Of a DNA stretch of 7,156 bases, positions 1-6,279 are shown one piece after another. Below the pieces are notes generated by a model. That model saw nothing but the letters and a program-made list of their open reading frames with translations. It searched no databases and was not told the origin of the DNA. The translations under genes and the position numbers were made by a program. The DNA lies in contig DOYB01000075.1 in assembly GCA_003518745.1 (NCBI GenBank), positions 1 to 7,156 on the forward strand, in the 5' to 3' direction. Every line of letters begins with the position of its first letter. Positions within the stretch are counted from its first letter, which is position 1. The DNA is from Selenomonas sp. Lineage in GTDB: Bacteria > Bacillota > Negativicutes > Selenomonadales > Selenomonadaceae.

Positions 1-5
1 GCGCC

Positions 6-3000
6 ATGAAACAGAAGACCTATTGCGCGAAAACACCTGAAGAGCTTTCAGAGGCATTGTCGGAACTTGCGGCATCGGATGAATACCGCGAGTCGTCCGA
101 CGTGCTCGTCCATATAATGGCATACGGGCTGAACGAAGACAAAGCAGCAAAGGCATTGTCGACGGTGCGAGCAGTACTGCCAAGAGCGCAGACAATCGGC
201 GCGTTATATACCGGGGCGGAGTACGAAAAAAGAAAAGACGTGGAAATTTCGGCAAGCTTTTTTGAACGAAGTCATTTGGAAATGCGGGAATATGGTCCGG
301 ACGAAGACCTTACCGCCCTTGGGGAGACCCTTTCCAATGAGCTTTCCGCGCGCCCTGACGTCAAAGGCGTGGAGGTAATTTTCGGCGGCAATATTGCAAG
401 CCTCGAAGATTTTTTCGAGGCGGCGACGGCGGGACATGATGACATCCCTTTTTTCGGCGCTGCCTTACGGTTTAAAGACTTCGAACAGTATGAGGATCGG
501 GTCTGCGACGCTGCTTCCGTAAGCACTCCATTTTGGAAGATGCCGCATTTCATCTGTGGCAAGACAGTGCAGACTTTTGGCCTTATACTGATGATTTATT
601 CCGGAGATGACCTCCACATCAAGGCCGATTCTATCTTCGGCTGGAAACCCCTGGGACGGGAAATGACATTGACGAAGACAGAGGATAACTGCGTAGCGGT
701 CGAAATCAACGGAATGCCTGCCACGGAAATCTATCACAAATACTTGAAGGTATTGCCCGATGAATATTTTCTTTTCAACATTGTTGAGTTCCCATTCGTC
801 ATTGATCGGGACGGTTTCTCAATGCCGCGCTCGCCGGTTATGTACGACGACGAGAAAAAGCTTTACTTTACAGGTCATATATACGAGGGCGACAGGCTGC
901 GCCTCTCCTATGGAAACGCAAGTGATGTACTCTACACCACATGGCTTGCCAGCGAGGAAATGCGTGCCTTCGGGCCTGAGTACGTCGTGCTGGTGCCGTG
1001 CAAAAGCCGCGCCATGTTCCTGAAAGAAAACGCGCAGTACGAAGTAAAAATGTACGAACGGTTCCTGCCGGAGACAATGGCTTTCCCCTGGGGCATGGAG
1101 ATTCTTCGCTACCACGGTCACGGCGGCGTACTCAACAATATGCTTGTCGCCATCGGCATTCGTGAGGGCGAAGCAAAGCCATACCCGGAAACGGACTGCC
1201 CTGTGCAGGCAGTGGCACGACAAGCACACGTCGTGCCACTTTCAGACAGGCTTGCGGCTTTTGTGGATGTAGCGGCGCAGGAGCTGGAGGAGGAAACGAG
1301 AAAAGCGCAGGCCGCGAATCTTGCGAAATCCCAATTCCTCTCGAATATGTCCCATGAAATACGTACCCCCATCAACGCCATCACGGGCATGAATGAGATG
1401 ATCCTGCGGGAAGCAATCAATCCCGCGGTCCGCGAGTATGCTGAAAATGTCCGTTCCGCCAGCTCGAGCCTGCTGGGGCTTGTCAACGACATCCTCGACT
1501 TCTCAAAAATCGAGGCTGGAAAACTGGAAATTATCCCCGTTGAGTATGAAATCAGTTCCGTGCTGAACGACCTTGTGAACATGGTTAAGACACGGGCAGA
1601 AAAGAAGGGGCTCGAGTTCTCCATCGAAGCCTCACCGGAGCTGCCGACGCTGCTTTTCGGCGACGAAATCCGGCTGAAGCAGATTGTGACAAACATCTTG
1701 ACCAATGCGGTCAAGTATACTGAAAAGGGCGGCGTGACGCTCCGCATCTCCTTCGAGAAAGCGGACAGGCAGAACATCCTCCTGCGCTTTTCAATCCAAG
1801 ACACGGGCATCGGCATCAAGCCCGAGGACATTGAGAAACTCTTCAACGCCTTTGAACGAATTGAGGAAACCCGTAACCGAACTATCGAGGGAACCGGTCT
1901 CGGCCTGAACATCACAAAACGGCTCTTAGAGCTGATGGGCAGCCGCCTTGAGGTCGAAAGTGTCTACGGACAAGGCTCGATTTTTTCCTTTACAGTGGAG
2001 CAGCGTGTCGTGAACTGGTCGCCCATTGGAAACTTTGAGGAAGCCTACCGTCGAACGGCAATTCGGCAGCAGGTCTACCGCGAAAGTTTCACAGCGCCCC
2101 AAGCCCATGTACTCGTCGTAGATGACACGACGATGAACCTGACTGTCATGCGCGGGCTGCTCAAGGCAACGAAGGTGCAAATCGATGAAGCGGAAAGCGG
2201 ACAGGAAGCGCTTGCGTTGACTATGAAGAAAGAATACGACGTGATTTTCCTCGACCATCGGATGCCGGGTATGGACGGCGTGGAGACCCTGGCTGCGCTT
2301 AGGGCGCAATCCGGCGGTAAAAATGAAAGAACGCCGGTTATTTGCCTGACAGCGAACGCCATATCCGGCGCGCGGGAATGGTATCTTGCGCAAGGCTTCA
2401 ACGACTATCTGACAAAGCCAATTATAGGCGAGCAGCTCGAAGCAATGCTAGTCAAGTACCTGCCACCAGAACGTGTCACGCTGACCGGGGACCACGCAAG
2501 CAAGGACGGGATAGATGGGGCGCTTCCGGAATGGATGTACCAATCCAATGCCCTCGACTGCATACTTGATGTCAAAACGGGGCTTCAGTACTGTGGCTCA
2601 GCAGACGACTATCTCGCCGTGCTGCGCGTTTTCCGGGAATCGGCGGCGAAAAACGCCGGGGAAATCGAGAAATATTTAGAAGCGAAGGACTGGAAAAACT
2701 TCACGACCAAAGTCCACGCGCTGAAAAGTTCAGCCCGCATTATCGGCGCTTCCGAGCTGTCCGAACGGGCCGCGCGGTTGGAGGACGCGGGAAACCGTGC
2801 GATTACTGAAGAAATCGAAAAAGACACCCCCGCGCTGCTTGCGCTTTATCGCGCCTGCGAGGAGGCTCTTTCCCCATTAAATAATTCAGAACAAGACGCA
2901 GGCCTGCCGGAGATAGATACGGCTTCACTTCACGAGGCATACGCGGCTATCCGCGAAATGGCCGCAACCTTCGATTACACTAGCATCCAATTCGTCCTTG

Positions 3001-3113
3001 CGGAGCTCGAAAAAAGCCGTGTACCTAAAGAAGCGGCAGAACGCCACTCACGCATAGTAAAGGCGGCTAAAAACCTGGATTGGGACGAATTGAAGATGGC
3101 ATTGGAGGAATAA
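6..3113 (+). CDS. FIST-domain hybrid sensor histidine kinase with receiver and HPt domains
   Basis: Cytoplasmic sensor kinase of 1035 residues. No signal peptide or membrane segment is visible. The N-terminal FIST region (about 30-205, then FIST_C about 220-385 with GWKPLG at 212-217) belongs to a family thought to bind small ligands such as amino acids; the ligand here is unknown. A short helical linker (about 405-440) leads to HisKA with SHEIRTP and phospho-acceptor H450. The ATPase domain shows the N-box (N563, N567), DTGIGI (from D599) and GTGLGL (629-634). The receiver (about 702-820) has D706/D707, phospho-acceptor D750, T782 and K804. An HPt domain carries H904 in the VHALKSSA motif, followed by a helical tail of about 68 residues. 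All catalytic residues are present, so the protein should be active. Only five bases precede the ATG and they contain no ribosome site, so the true start could lie upstream of the window. The gene converges on a receiver-protein gene that may be its partner. Confidence 0.93.
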   Translation: MKQKTYCAKTPEELSEALSELAASDEYRESSDVLVHIMAYGLNEDKAAKALSTVRAVLPRAQTIGALYTGAEYEKRKDVEISASFFERSHLEMREYGPDEDLTALGETLSNELSARPDVKGVEVIFGGNIASLEDFFEAATAGHDDIPFFGAALRFKDFEQYEDRVCDAASVSTPFWKMPHFICGKTVQTFGLILMIYSGDDLHIKADSIFGWKPLGREMTLTKTEDNCVAVEINGMPATEIYHKYLKVLPDEYFLFNIVEFPFVIDRDGFSMPRSPVMYDDEKKLYFTGHIYEGDRLRLSYGNASDVLYTTWLASEEMRAFGPEYVVLVPCKSRAMFLKENAQYEVKMYERFLPETMAFPWGMEILRYHGHGGVLNNMLVAIGIREGEAKPYPETDCPVQAVARQAHVVPLSDRLAAFVDVAAQELEEETRKAQAANLAKSQFLSNMSHEIRTPINAITGMNEMILREAINPAVREYAENVRSASSSLLGLVNDILDFSKIEAGKLEIIPVEYEISSVLNDLVNMVKTRAEKKGLEFSIEASPELPTLLFGDEIRLKQIVTNILTNAVKYTEKGGVTLRISFEKADRQNILLRFSIQDTGIGIKPEDIEKLFNAFERIEETRNRTIEGTGLGLNITKRLLELMGSRLEVESVYGQGSIFSFTVEQRVVNWSPIGNFEEAYRRTAIRQQVYRESFTAPQAHVLVVDDTTMNLTVMRGLLKATKVQIDEAESGQEALALTMKKEYDVIFLDHRMPGMDGVETLAALRAQSGGKNERTPVICLTANAISGAREWYLAQGFNDYLTKPIIGEQLEAMLVKYLPPERVTLTGDHASKDGIDGALPEWMYQSNALDCILDVKTGLQYCGSADDYLAVLRVFRESAAKNAGEIEKYLEAKDWKNFTTKVHALKSSARIIGASELSERAARLEDAGNRAITEEIEKDTPALLALYRACEEALSPLNNSEQDAGLPEIDTASLHEAYAAIREMAATFDYTSIQFVLAELEKSRVPKEAAERHSRIVKAAKNLDWDELKMALEE

Positions 3114-3117
3114 TCAA

Positions 3118-3154
3118 AAAGAGGAGGCGGATTGGTCCGTCCCCTCTTTATTTT
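3118..3154. terminator. Bidirectional rho-independent terminator between convergent genes
   Basis: A 14-bp stem (3118-3131 with 3136-3149) closes a TTGG loop. It has one A-C mismatch and one G-U pair when read on the plus strand. On the plus strand it is followed by TTTATTTT. On the minus strand the same stem is followed by TTTTTGATTA. It starts 4 bases after the kinase stop codon and ends 2 bases before the stop codon of the opposing receiver gene. Both positions fit termination of both transcripts. Confidence 0.85.
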
Positions 3155-3156
3155 GC

Positions 3157-3939
3157 TCATTTCTGCATATCATGCAGCTGCTCGTATTTCCTTTTCTCGA
3201 AAAAATCCTCCAACGACTTCAGCAATGCCGCTTTGTCCGTTGTCTTCAGCAGGTATCCATCCGGCTTCAGCTCGAGAACCTTCATCACACTTTCACGGTC
3301 ACCCTTGCCTGTCAGAAAAATGACCGGAATTGAGTCCACCTTCGTCTCGCTGCGAATCATTTCCAACACCTGCGGGCCGCTTATCACCGGCATTTCGTAA
3401 TCCAGCAGGATCAGGTCAGGCCGATTGTCCGCGATATACATCATAGCTTGTGCTCCGGATGTTACGGGAGTTATACGGTATGTGCCGGAAAGCCAGTTCG
3501 TGACCGTCTGCAAAAAGGCGTTGTCATCGTCCACAAGCAAAATACTTTTCTTTCGCGAATTTTCGTCGTTTACCTGCACGATATGATCCAGCTCGTCAAT
3601 CAGCCTCTTTATGTCAAACGGACGCTCGAAGCGGGCAGTTGCCAGAGCAGACGGAATCGTTTCCTCCACCGTTGCCAGCTCTGTCGGATTGCCCACCAAA
3701 ATCAGGAGCTTGTCATCCTCGGTGCACAGATCCTTCAGATAGACGAGCAGCTCGGATGCCTCCGAAACAAAATCCCCAAGATAAAGAATCAGGATATCGG
3801 TTTCCCTCCGATTATCGTTCACAGCGGCCACTGTCGCATCCACCGGCAAAATATCATACCCGGCCTCTTCCAAATTCTTCTGAATGGCGTTCACCATGAA
3901 CGACGCGCCGCTTCGTATCATCATCGCTTTCTTTTCCAT
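3157..3939 (-). CDS. Two-receiver response regulator (pseudo-receiver plus intact receiver), no output domain
   Basis: A 260-residue soluble protein. The C-terminal half (about 131-250) is a canonical receiver: KSILLVDDD with acidic residues D137/D138, phospho-acceptor D180 in LLDYEMP, T210 in FLTGKG and K232 in YLLK. The N-terminal half (about 4-120) has the same size and alternating strand/helix pattern. It lacks the acidic pair (MMIRSGAS), has Y53 where the phosphorylated Asp should be (DILILY), and has R106 in ERPFD where a KP is usual, so it looks like a non-phosphorylated pseudo-receiver. There is no DNA-binding, GGDEF, HD-GYP or other effector domain, so the protein probably works by protein contact or as a phosphate shuttle. 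The start is backed by GAGGAG on the minus strand at 3946-3951, six bases before the ATG. It lies convergent with the FIST hybrid kinase, which makes that kinase the natural candidate donor, though this is inferred from position only. Confidence 0.9.
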   Translation of the reverse strand: MEKKAMMIRSGASFMVNAIQKNLEEAGYDILPVDATVAAVNDNRRETDILILYLGDFVSEASELLVYLKDLCTEDDKLLILVGNPTELATVEETIPSALATARFERPFDIKRLIDELDHIVQVNDENSRKKSILLVDDDNAFLQTVTNWLSGTYRITPVTSGAQAMMYIADNRPDLILLDYEMPVISGPQVLEMIRSETKVDSIPVIFLTGKGDRESVMKVLELKPDGYLLKTTDKAALLKSLEDFFEKRKYEQLHDMQK

Positions 3940-3997
3940 ATCCTGCTCCTCTCTGCCAAGGCAACCCGTCTACACGTCCACCAATTGCCCCTCCTAT

Positions 3998-4025
3998 TTT
4001 ATACCGAATGCGGTCAAAAAAGCAA
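3998..4025 (-). promoter_or_regulatory. Weak candidate promoter for the two-receiver gene
   Basis: On the minus strand TTGCTT (plus 4020-4025) is followed after 16 bases by TATAAA (plus 3998-4003), upstream of the receiver gene. The -10 is good, but the -35 matches consensus at only three of six positions. I see no better pair in this spacer. A TTGACC at plus 4012-4017 is too close to the -10 to serve as its -35. Confidence 0.3.
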
Positions 4026-4037
4026 CCTTTCCGTTTA

Positions 4038-4066
4038 TTGACAACTATTATAGTTTACTGTATACT
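4038..4066 (+). promoter_or_regulatory. Sigma-70/sigma-A promoter of the cbi operon
   Basis: A perfect -35 (TTGACA, 4038-4043), a 17-base spacer and a -10 of TATACT (4061-4066) differ from full consensus at one position. Transcription should start near 4073, giving a leader of about 50 bases before cbiH. With such strong core elements, control would most simply act by repression or by an early leader element. Inverted repeats inside the promoter support repression. Confidence 0.85.
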
Positions 4067-4067
4067 A
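4043..4067. promoter_or_regulatory. Overlapping inverted repeats, candidate repressor operator
   Basis: Two palindromes overlap within the promoter core. AACTAT-T-ATAGTT (4043-4055) is a perfect 6-1-6 inverted repeat between the -35 and -10. TAGTTTACTGTATACTA (4051-4067) pairs at 14 of its 16 non-central positions and covers the -10. Their centres (4049 and 4059) are 10 bases apart, one helical turn, and they share ATAGTT-type half-site sequence. CTATTA at 4045 and TAATAG at 4066 form a further outer pair. The regulator is not identifiable from sequence; the 6-1-6 layout is loosely like Fur-family boxes but does not match their consensus. AT-rich chance palindromy remains possible. Confidence 0.45.
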
Positions 4068-4111
4068 ATAGATTGAATTGTTGGAAAATTATTCACTAAG
4101 GAGAATCGTTC

Positions 4112-4118
4112 AGGGGGA
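4112..4118 (+). promoter_or_regulatory. Ribosome binding site that sets the cbiH start
   Basis: AGGGGGA ends four bases before the ATG at 4123. This selects the ATG over an in-frame TTG at 4078, which would add 15 residues outside the family's usual start. That TTG would lie only about 5 bases from the predicted transcript start, with no room for a ribosome site. A second Shine-Dalgarno-like AAGGAG occurs at 4098-4103 with no start codon at proper distance. Confidence 0.7.
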
Positions 4119-4122
4119 AATT

Positions 4123-4875
4123 ATGGGAAAAATAACAGTCATAGGCTTCGGTCCGGGCAGTCTTTCTGACATGACACCCCGTGCCCGTCAGGCCATCGAA
4201 AACGCGGAAATCGTAGCAGGCTACCACACTTACATAGAGCTCATAGAAACACTGCTGGCAGGCAAGGAAGTCATCGGCACAGGAATGATGCAGGAAATCG
4301 ACCGCTGCCGCATGGCTCTGGACAAAGCCATTGAAGGAAAAAACGTGGCAGTGGTGTCCAGCGGCGATTCAGGGGTATACGGAATGGCCGGACTGGTACT
4401 GGAGCTGGCCCTGCAGCAGCCTGAGGAAACAAGGCCTCAGGTTGAGGTAATCGCGGGGCTTTCCGCTGTGAATGCCGCCGCCTCCGTGCTTGGCGCCCCC
4501 TTGATGCACGATTTCGCGGTAGTAAGCCTCAGCGATCTTTTAACCCCTTGGGAGCTCATAAAGAAACGTGTGGAAATGGCGGCGGAGGGAGACTTCGTCC
4601 TCGCCCTATACAATCCCAAAAGCCACAAAAGGACAAAAAATATCGAGGAAGTCAGGGAAATCATGCTGCGGCACCGGGCTCCCTCCACACCTGTGGGCAT
4701 CGTGACCGGAGCAAGCAGGGAAAGCGAAAGCAAAATCATATCCACTCTTCAGGATTTCACCAAGGAAGAAATAAATATGTTTTCTCTCGTAATCATCGGC
4801 AACAGCCATACCTATGTCAAGGATGGTTACATGATTACCCCAAGAGGCTATGAAAACAAGGAGAGCAAAGCATGA
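4123..4875 (+). CDS. cbiH: (Cobalt-)precorrin-3B / cobalt-factor III C17-methyltransferase
   Basis: A 250-residue SAM-dependent methyltransferase of the cobalamin (B12) pathway, called CobJ in the aerobic naming. It methylates C17 and drives ring contraction to (cobalt-)precorrin-4 in the cytoplasm. Family marks: N-terminal ITVIGFGPG (4-12), SSGDSGVYGMAGL (79-91, SAM/tetrapyrrole pocket), ALYNPKSHKR (161-170) and IIGNSHTY (224-231). The length matches the short form of the family. There is no extra C-terminal iron-sulfur domain of the kind known in the Bacillus megaterium CbiH60 enzyme. It is the first gene of the operon, directly behind a strong promoter. Its last codons carry AAGGAG (4858-4863) for the next gene, whose ATG overlaps its TGA. 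The choice of cbi rather than cob naming assumes the anaerobic, cobalt-early route, which sequence alone does not prove. Confidence 0.95.
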   Translation: MGKITVIGFGPGSLSDMTPRARQAIENAEIVAGYHTYIELIETLLAGKEVIGTGMMQEIDRCRMALDKAIEGKNVAVVSSGDSGVYGMAGLVLELALQQPEETRPQVEVIAGLSAVNAAASVLGAPLMHDFAVVSLSDLLTPWELIKKRVEMAAEGDFVLALYNPKSHKRTKNIEEVREIMLRHRAPSTPVGIVTGASRESESKIISTLQDFTKEEINMFSLVIIGNSHTYVKDGYMITPRGYENKESKA

Positions 4876-5639
4876 TTTTCGTGGCCGCGGGAACTCAGGA
4901 CGGACGCCAGCTGGCAGGCTGCTTGCTGGAACACGGGCTAAGCGTGACGGCATCAGTGGTGAGCAGCTACGGTGAACAGCTGCTGAAGTCCTACAAGGGA
5001 ATCAAAATCAATGACCGCCCTCTGGATGAAGATGGGCTTACAGAGTACCTCAAAAATGAGCATGTGACGATTTTCGTTGATGCCAGCCATCCCTATGCTG
5101 AGAATGTCTCCAAGAATGGTATAGCTGCCTGCAGCCGGATCGGCATCCCCTACATTCGATACGAAAGGGAGTCCACCCCCATCACCTATGAGAAGGTTCA
5201 TTATGTGCCTGACAGCAAGGCTGCGGCAAAAAAGGCCGCGGAGCTTGGGAGTCGGATTTTTCTCACCACCGGCAGCAGGAATCTGGAGGTATTCGCGAAA
5301 TCAGAGTATTTGAAGGACTGCACTCTCACGGTACGAGTACTGCCAACTTCCGAAGTCCTTGCCCTGTGCGAAAAACTTGGCTTCACGCCCAAACAAATAA
5401 TAGCAATGCAGGGGCCCTTTTCCCAAACCCTCAATGAAGCTATGTTCAAACAGTATGATGCTCAAGTCATAGTTACCAAGAACAGCGGGACTATTGGCGG
5501 AGCTGACACAAAATTCGCCGCGGCAGAGGCCTTAGGGCTTCCAATAGTACTGATTGACCGGCCCAAGGTAACATATGGACAGGTTGCCCGAAGCTTTGAG
5601 GATGTGCTGGCATTTATACGCCAACATGAGGAGGCTTAA
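4872..5639 (+). CDS. cbiJ: (Cobalt-)precorrin-6A reductase
   Basis: A 255-residue NAD(P)H-dependent reductase (CobK in aerobic naming) that reduces the macrocycle of (cobalt-)precorrin-6A to 6B. Family marks: N-terminal nucleotide-binding strand and loop IFVAAGTQDGRQLA (2-15), DASHPYA (70-76), IRYERE (95-100), TTGSRN (132-137), MQGPFS (179-184) with the following LN, VTKNSG (201-206) plus GG, and a late DRP (229-231). It overlaps cbiH by four bases (ATGA), a sign of translational coupling, with AAGGAG eight bases upstream of the ATG. Length is normal for the family and I see no damage. Confidence 0.94.
   Translation: MIFVAAGTQDGRQLAGCLLEHGLSVTASVVSSYGEQLLKSYKGIKINDRPLDEDGLTEYLKNEHVTIFVDASHPYAENVSKNGIAACSRIGIPYIRYERESTPITYEKVHYVPDSKAAAKKAAELGSRIFLTTGSRNLEVFAKSEYLKDCTLTVRVLPTSEVLALCEKLGFTPKQIIAMQGPFSQTLNEAMFKQYDAQVIVTKNSGTIGGADTKFAAAEALGLPIVLIDRPKVTYGQVARSFEDVLAFIRQHEEA
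5629..5634 (+). promoter_or_regulatory. Ribosome binding site supporting the GTG start of cbiC
   Basis: A perfect AGGAGG lies inside the end of cbiJ, seven bases before GTG at 5642. The in-frame ATGs at 5663 and 5684 lack a comparable site, so GTG is preferred. Confidence 0.8.
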
Positions 5640-5641
5640 CA

Positions 5642-6274
5642 GTGGAATTTATTCAGAAACCCATGGAAATAGAGGAACGAAGCATGGAAATCATCGCTCC
5701 CCATTTGGACGGCTTGAAGCTCAATGAAGCTGAAACCAAGGTCTATTCCCGCATAATACACGCGGCGGGCGATGTGGAATATGCCCCCATAATACGCCTT
5801 CATCCCGGCGCCATATCCGCCGCAATGGAGGCGCTGAAATCCGGCTGCAACATCTACACGGACGTGGAAATGGTGCGAACAGGCATAAACAAGAGAAAGC
5901 TGGAATCCTTCGGGGGCAAGGCCTTCTGCCGGGTGGCAGAGCCTGAAATCCGCGTCCTGGCCGAGCGTGAAGGCATTACCCGCTCAATGGCCGCCATGCG
6001 GAGCTTCGGCAAGGAGCTTAACGGCTCCATCGTGGCAATAGGGAACGCTCCCACCGCGCTCTTCGAGGTGCTTCGCCTCGTAAATGAGGAAAACATACGT
6101 CCGGCGGTTATCGTAGGAATTCCCGTGGGCTTCGTTGGAGCAGCGGATTCCAAGAAGGAATTAGTCGAAAACAGTATCGTTCCATATATTACCGTGGAAG
6201 GAACCAAGGGGGGCAGCCCCATCGCGGCCGCAGCGGTAAACGCCATAATGTACTTGATTGACAATCGGAGATAG
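5642..6274 (+). CDS. cbiC: (Cobalt-)precorrin-8 methylmutase
   Basis: A 210-residue isomerase (CobH in aerobic naming) that moves the methyl group from C11 to C12 to give (cobalt-)cobyrinate/hydrogenobyrinate. The proposed catalytic histidine of the family fits H40 in RIIHAAGD. Other family marks are LHPGAI (53-58), IYTDVEMVRTGI (71-82), AIGNAPTAL (132-140), PVGFVGAADSK (161-171) and GTKGGSPIAAAAVNA (187-201). It starts with GTG two bases after the cbiJ stop codon. The protein is full length with all signature blocks intact. It lies between cbiJ and cbiA, in the order expected of late ring-modifying steps. Confidence 0.95.
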   Translation: MEFIQKPMEIEERSMEIIAPHLDGLKLNEAETKVYSRIIHAAGDVEYAPIIRLHPGAISAAMEALKSGCNIYTDVEMVRTGINKRKLESFGGKAFCRVAEPEIRVLAEREGITRSMAAMRSFGKELNGSIVAIGNAPTALFEVLRLVNEENIRPAVIVGIPVGFVGAADSKKELVENSIVPYITVEGTKGGSPIAAAAVNAIMYLIDNRR

Positions 6275-6279
6275 GGAAA

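Noticed and set aside
1118..1915. Long open frame of 265 codons on the minus strand
   Set aside because: It is antisense to the HisKA/HATPase part of the kinase, whose motifs are unmistakable. The product is Ser/Arg-rich with no recognisable domain and no ribosome site.
3970..3995. Minus-strand AGGAGG (plus 3990-3995) followed by TTG/GTG start codons
   Set aside because: The frame stops after four or five codons, and there is no sign of a conserved leader peptide. It is probably chance.
3448..4041. Open frame of 197 codons on the plus strand, antisense to the two-receiver gene
   Set aside because: The product has no domain pattern. The minus-strand frame carries a canonical receiver with its own ribosome site.
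4078..4122. TTG start that would extend cbiH by 15 residues
   Set aside because: It is about five bases from the predicted transcript start, has no ribosome site, and adds residues before the usual ITVIGFGPG N-terminus.
3940..4122. Cobalamin riboswitch upstream of the cbi operon
   Set aside because: No B12-box-like element or multi-stem layout is visible, and the strong promoter lies only about 50 bases before the gene.
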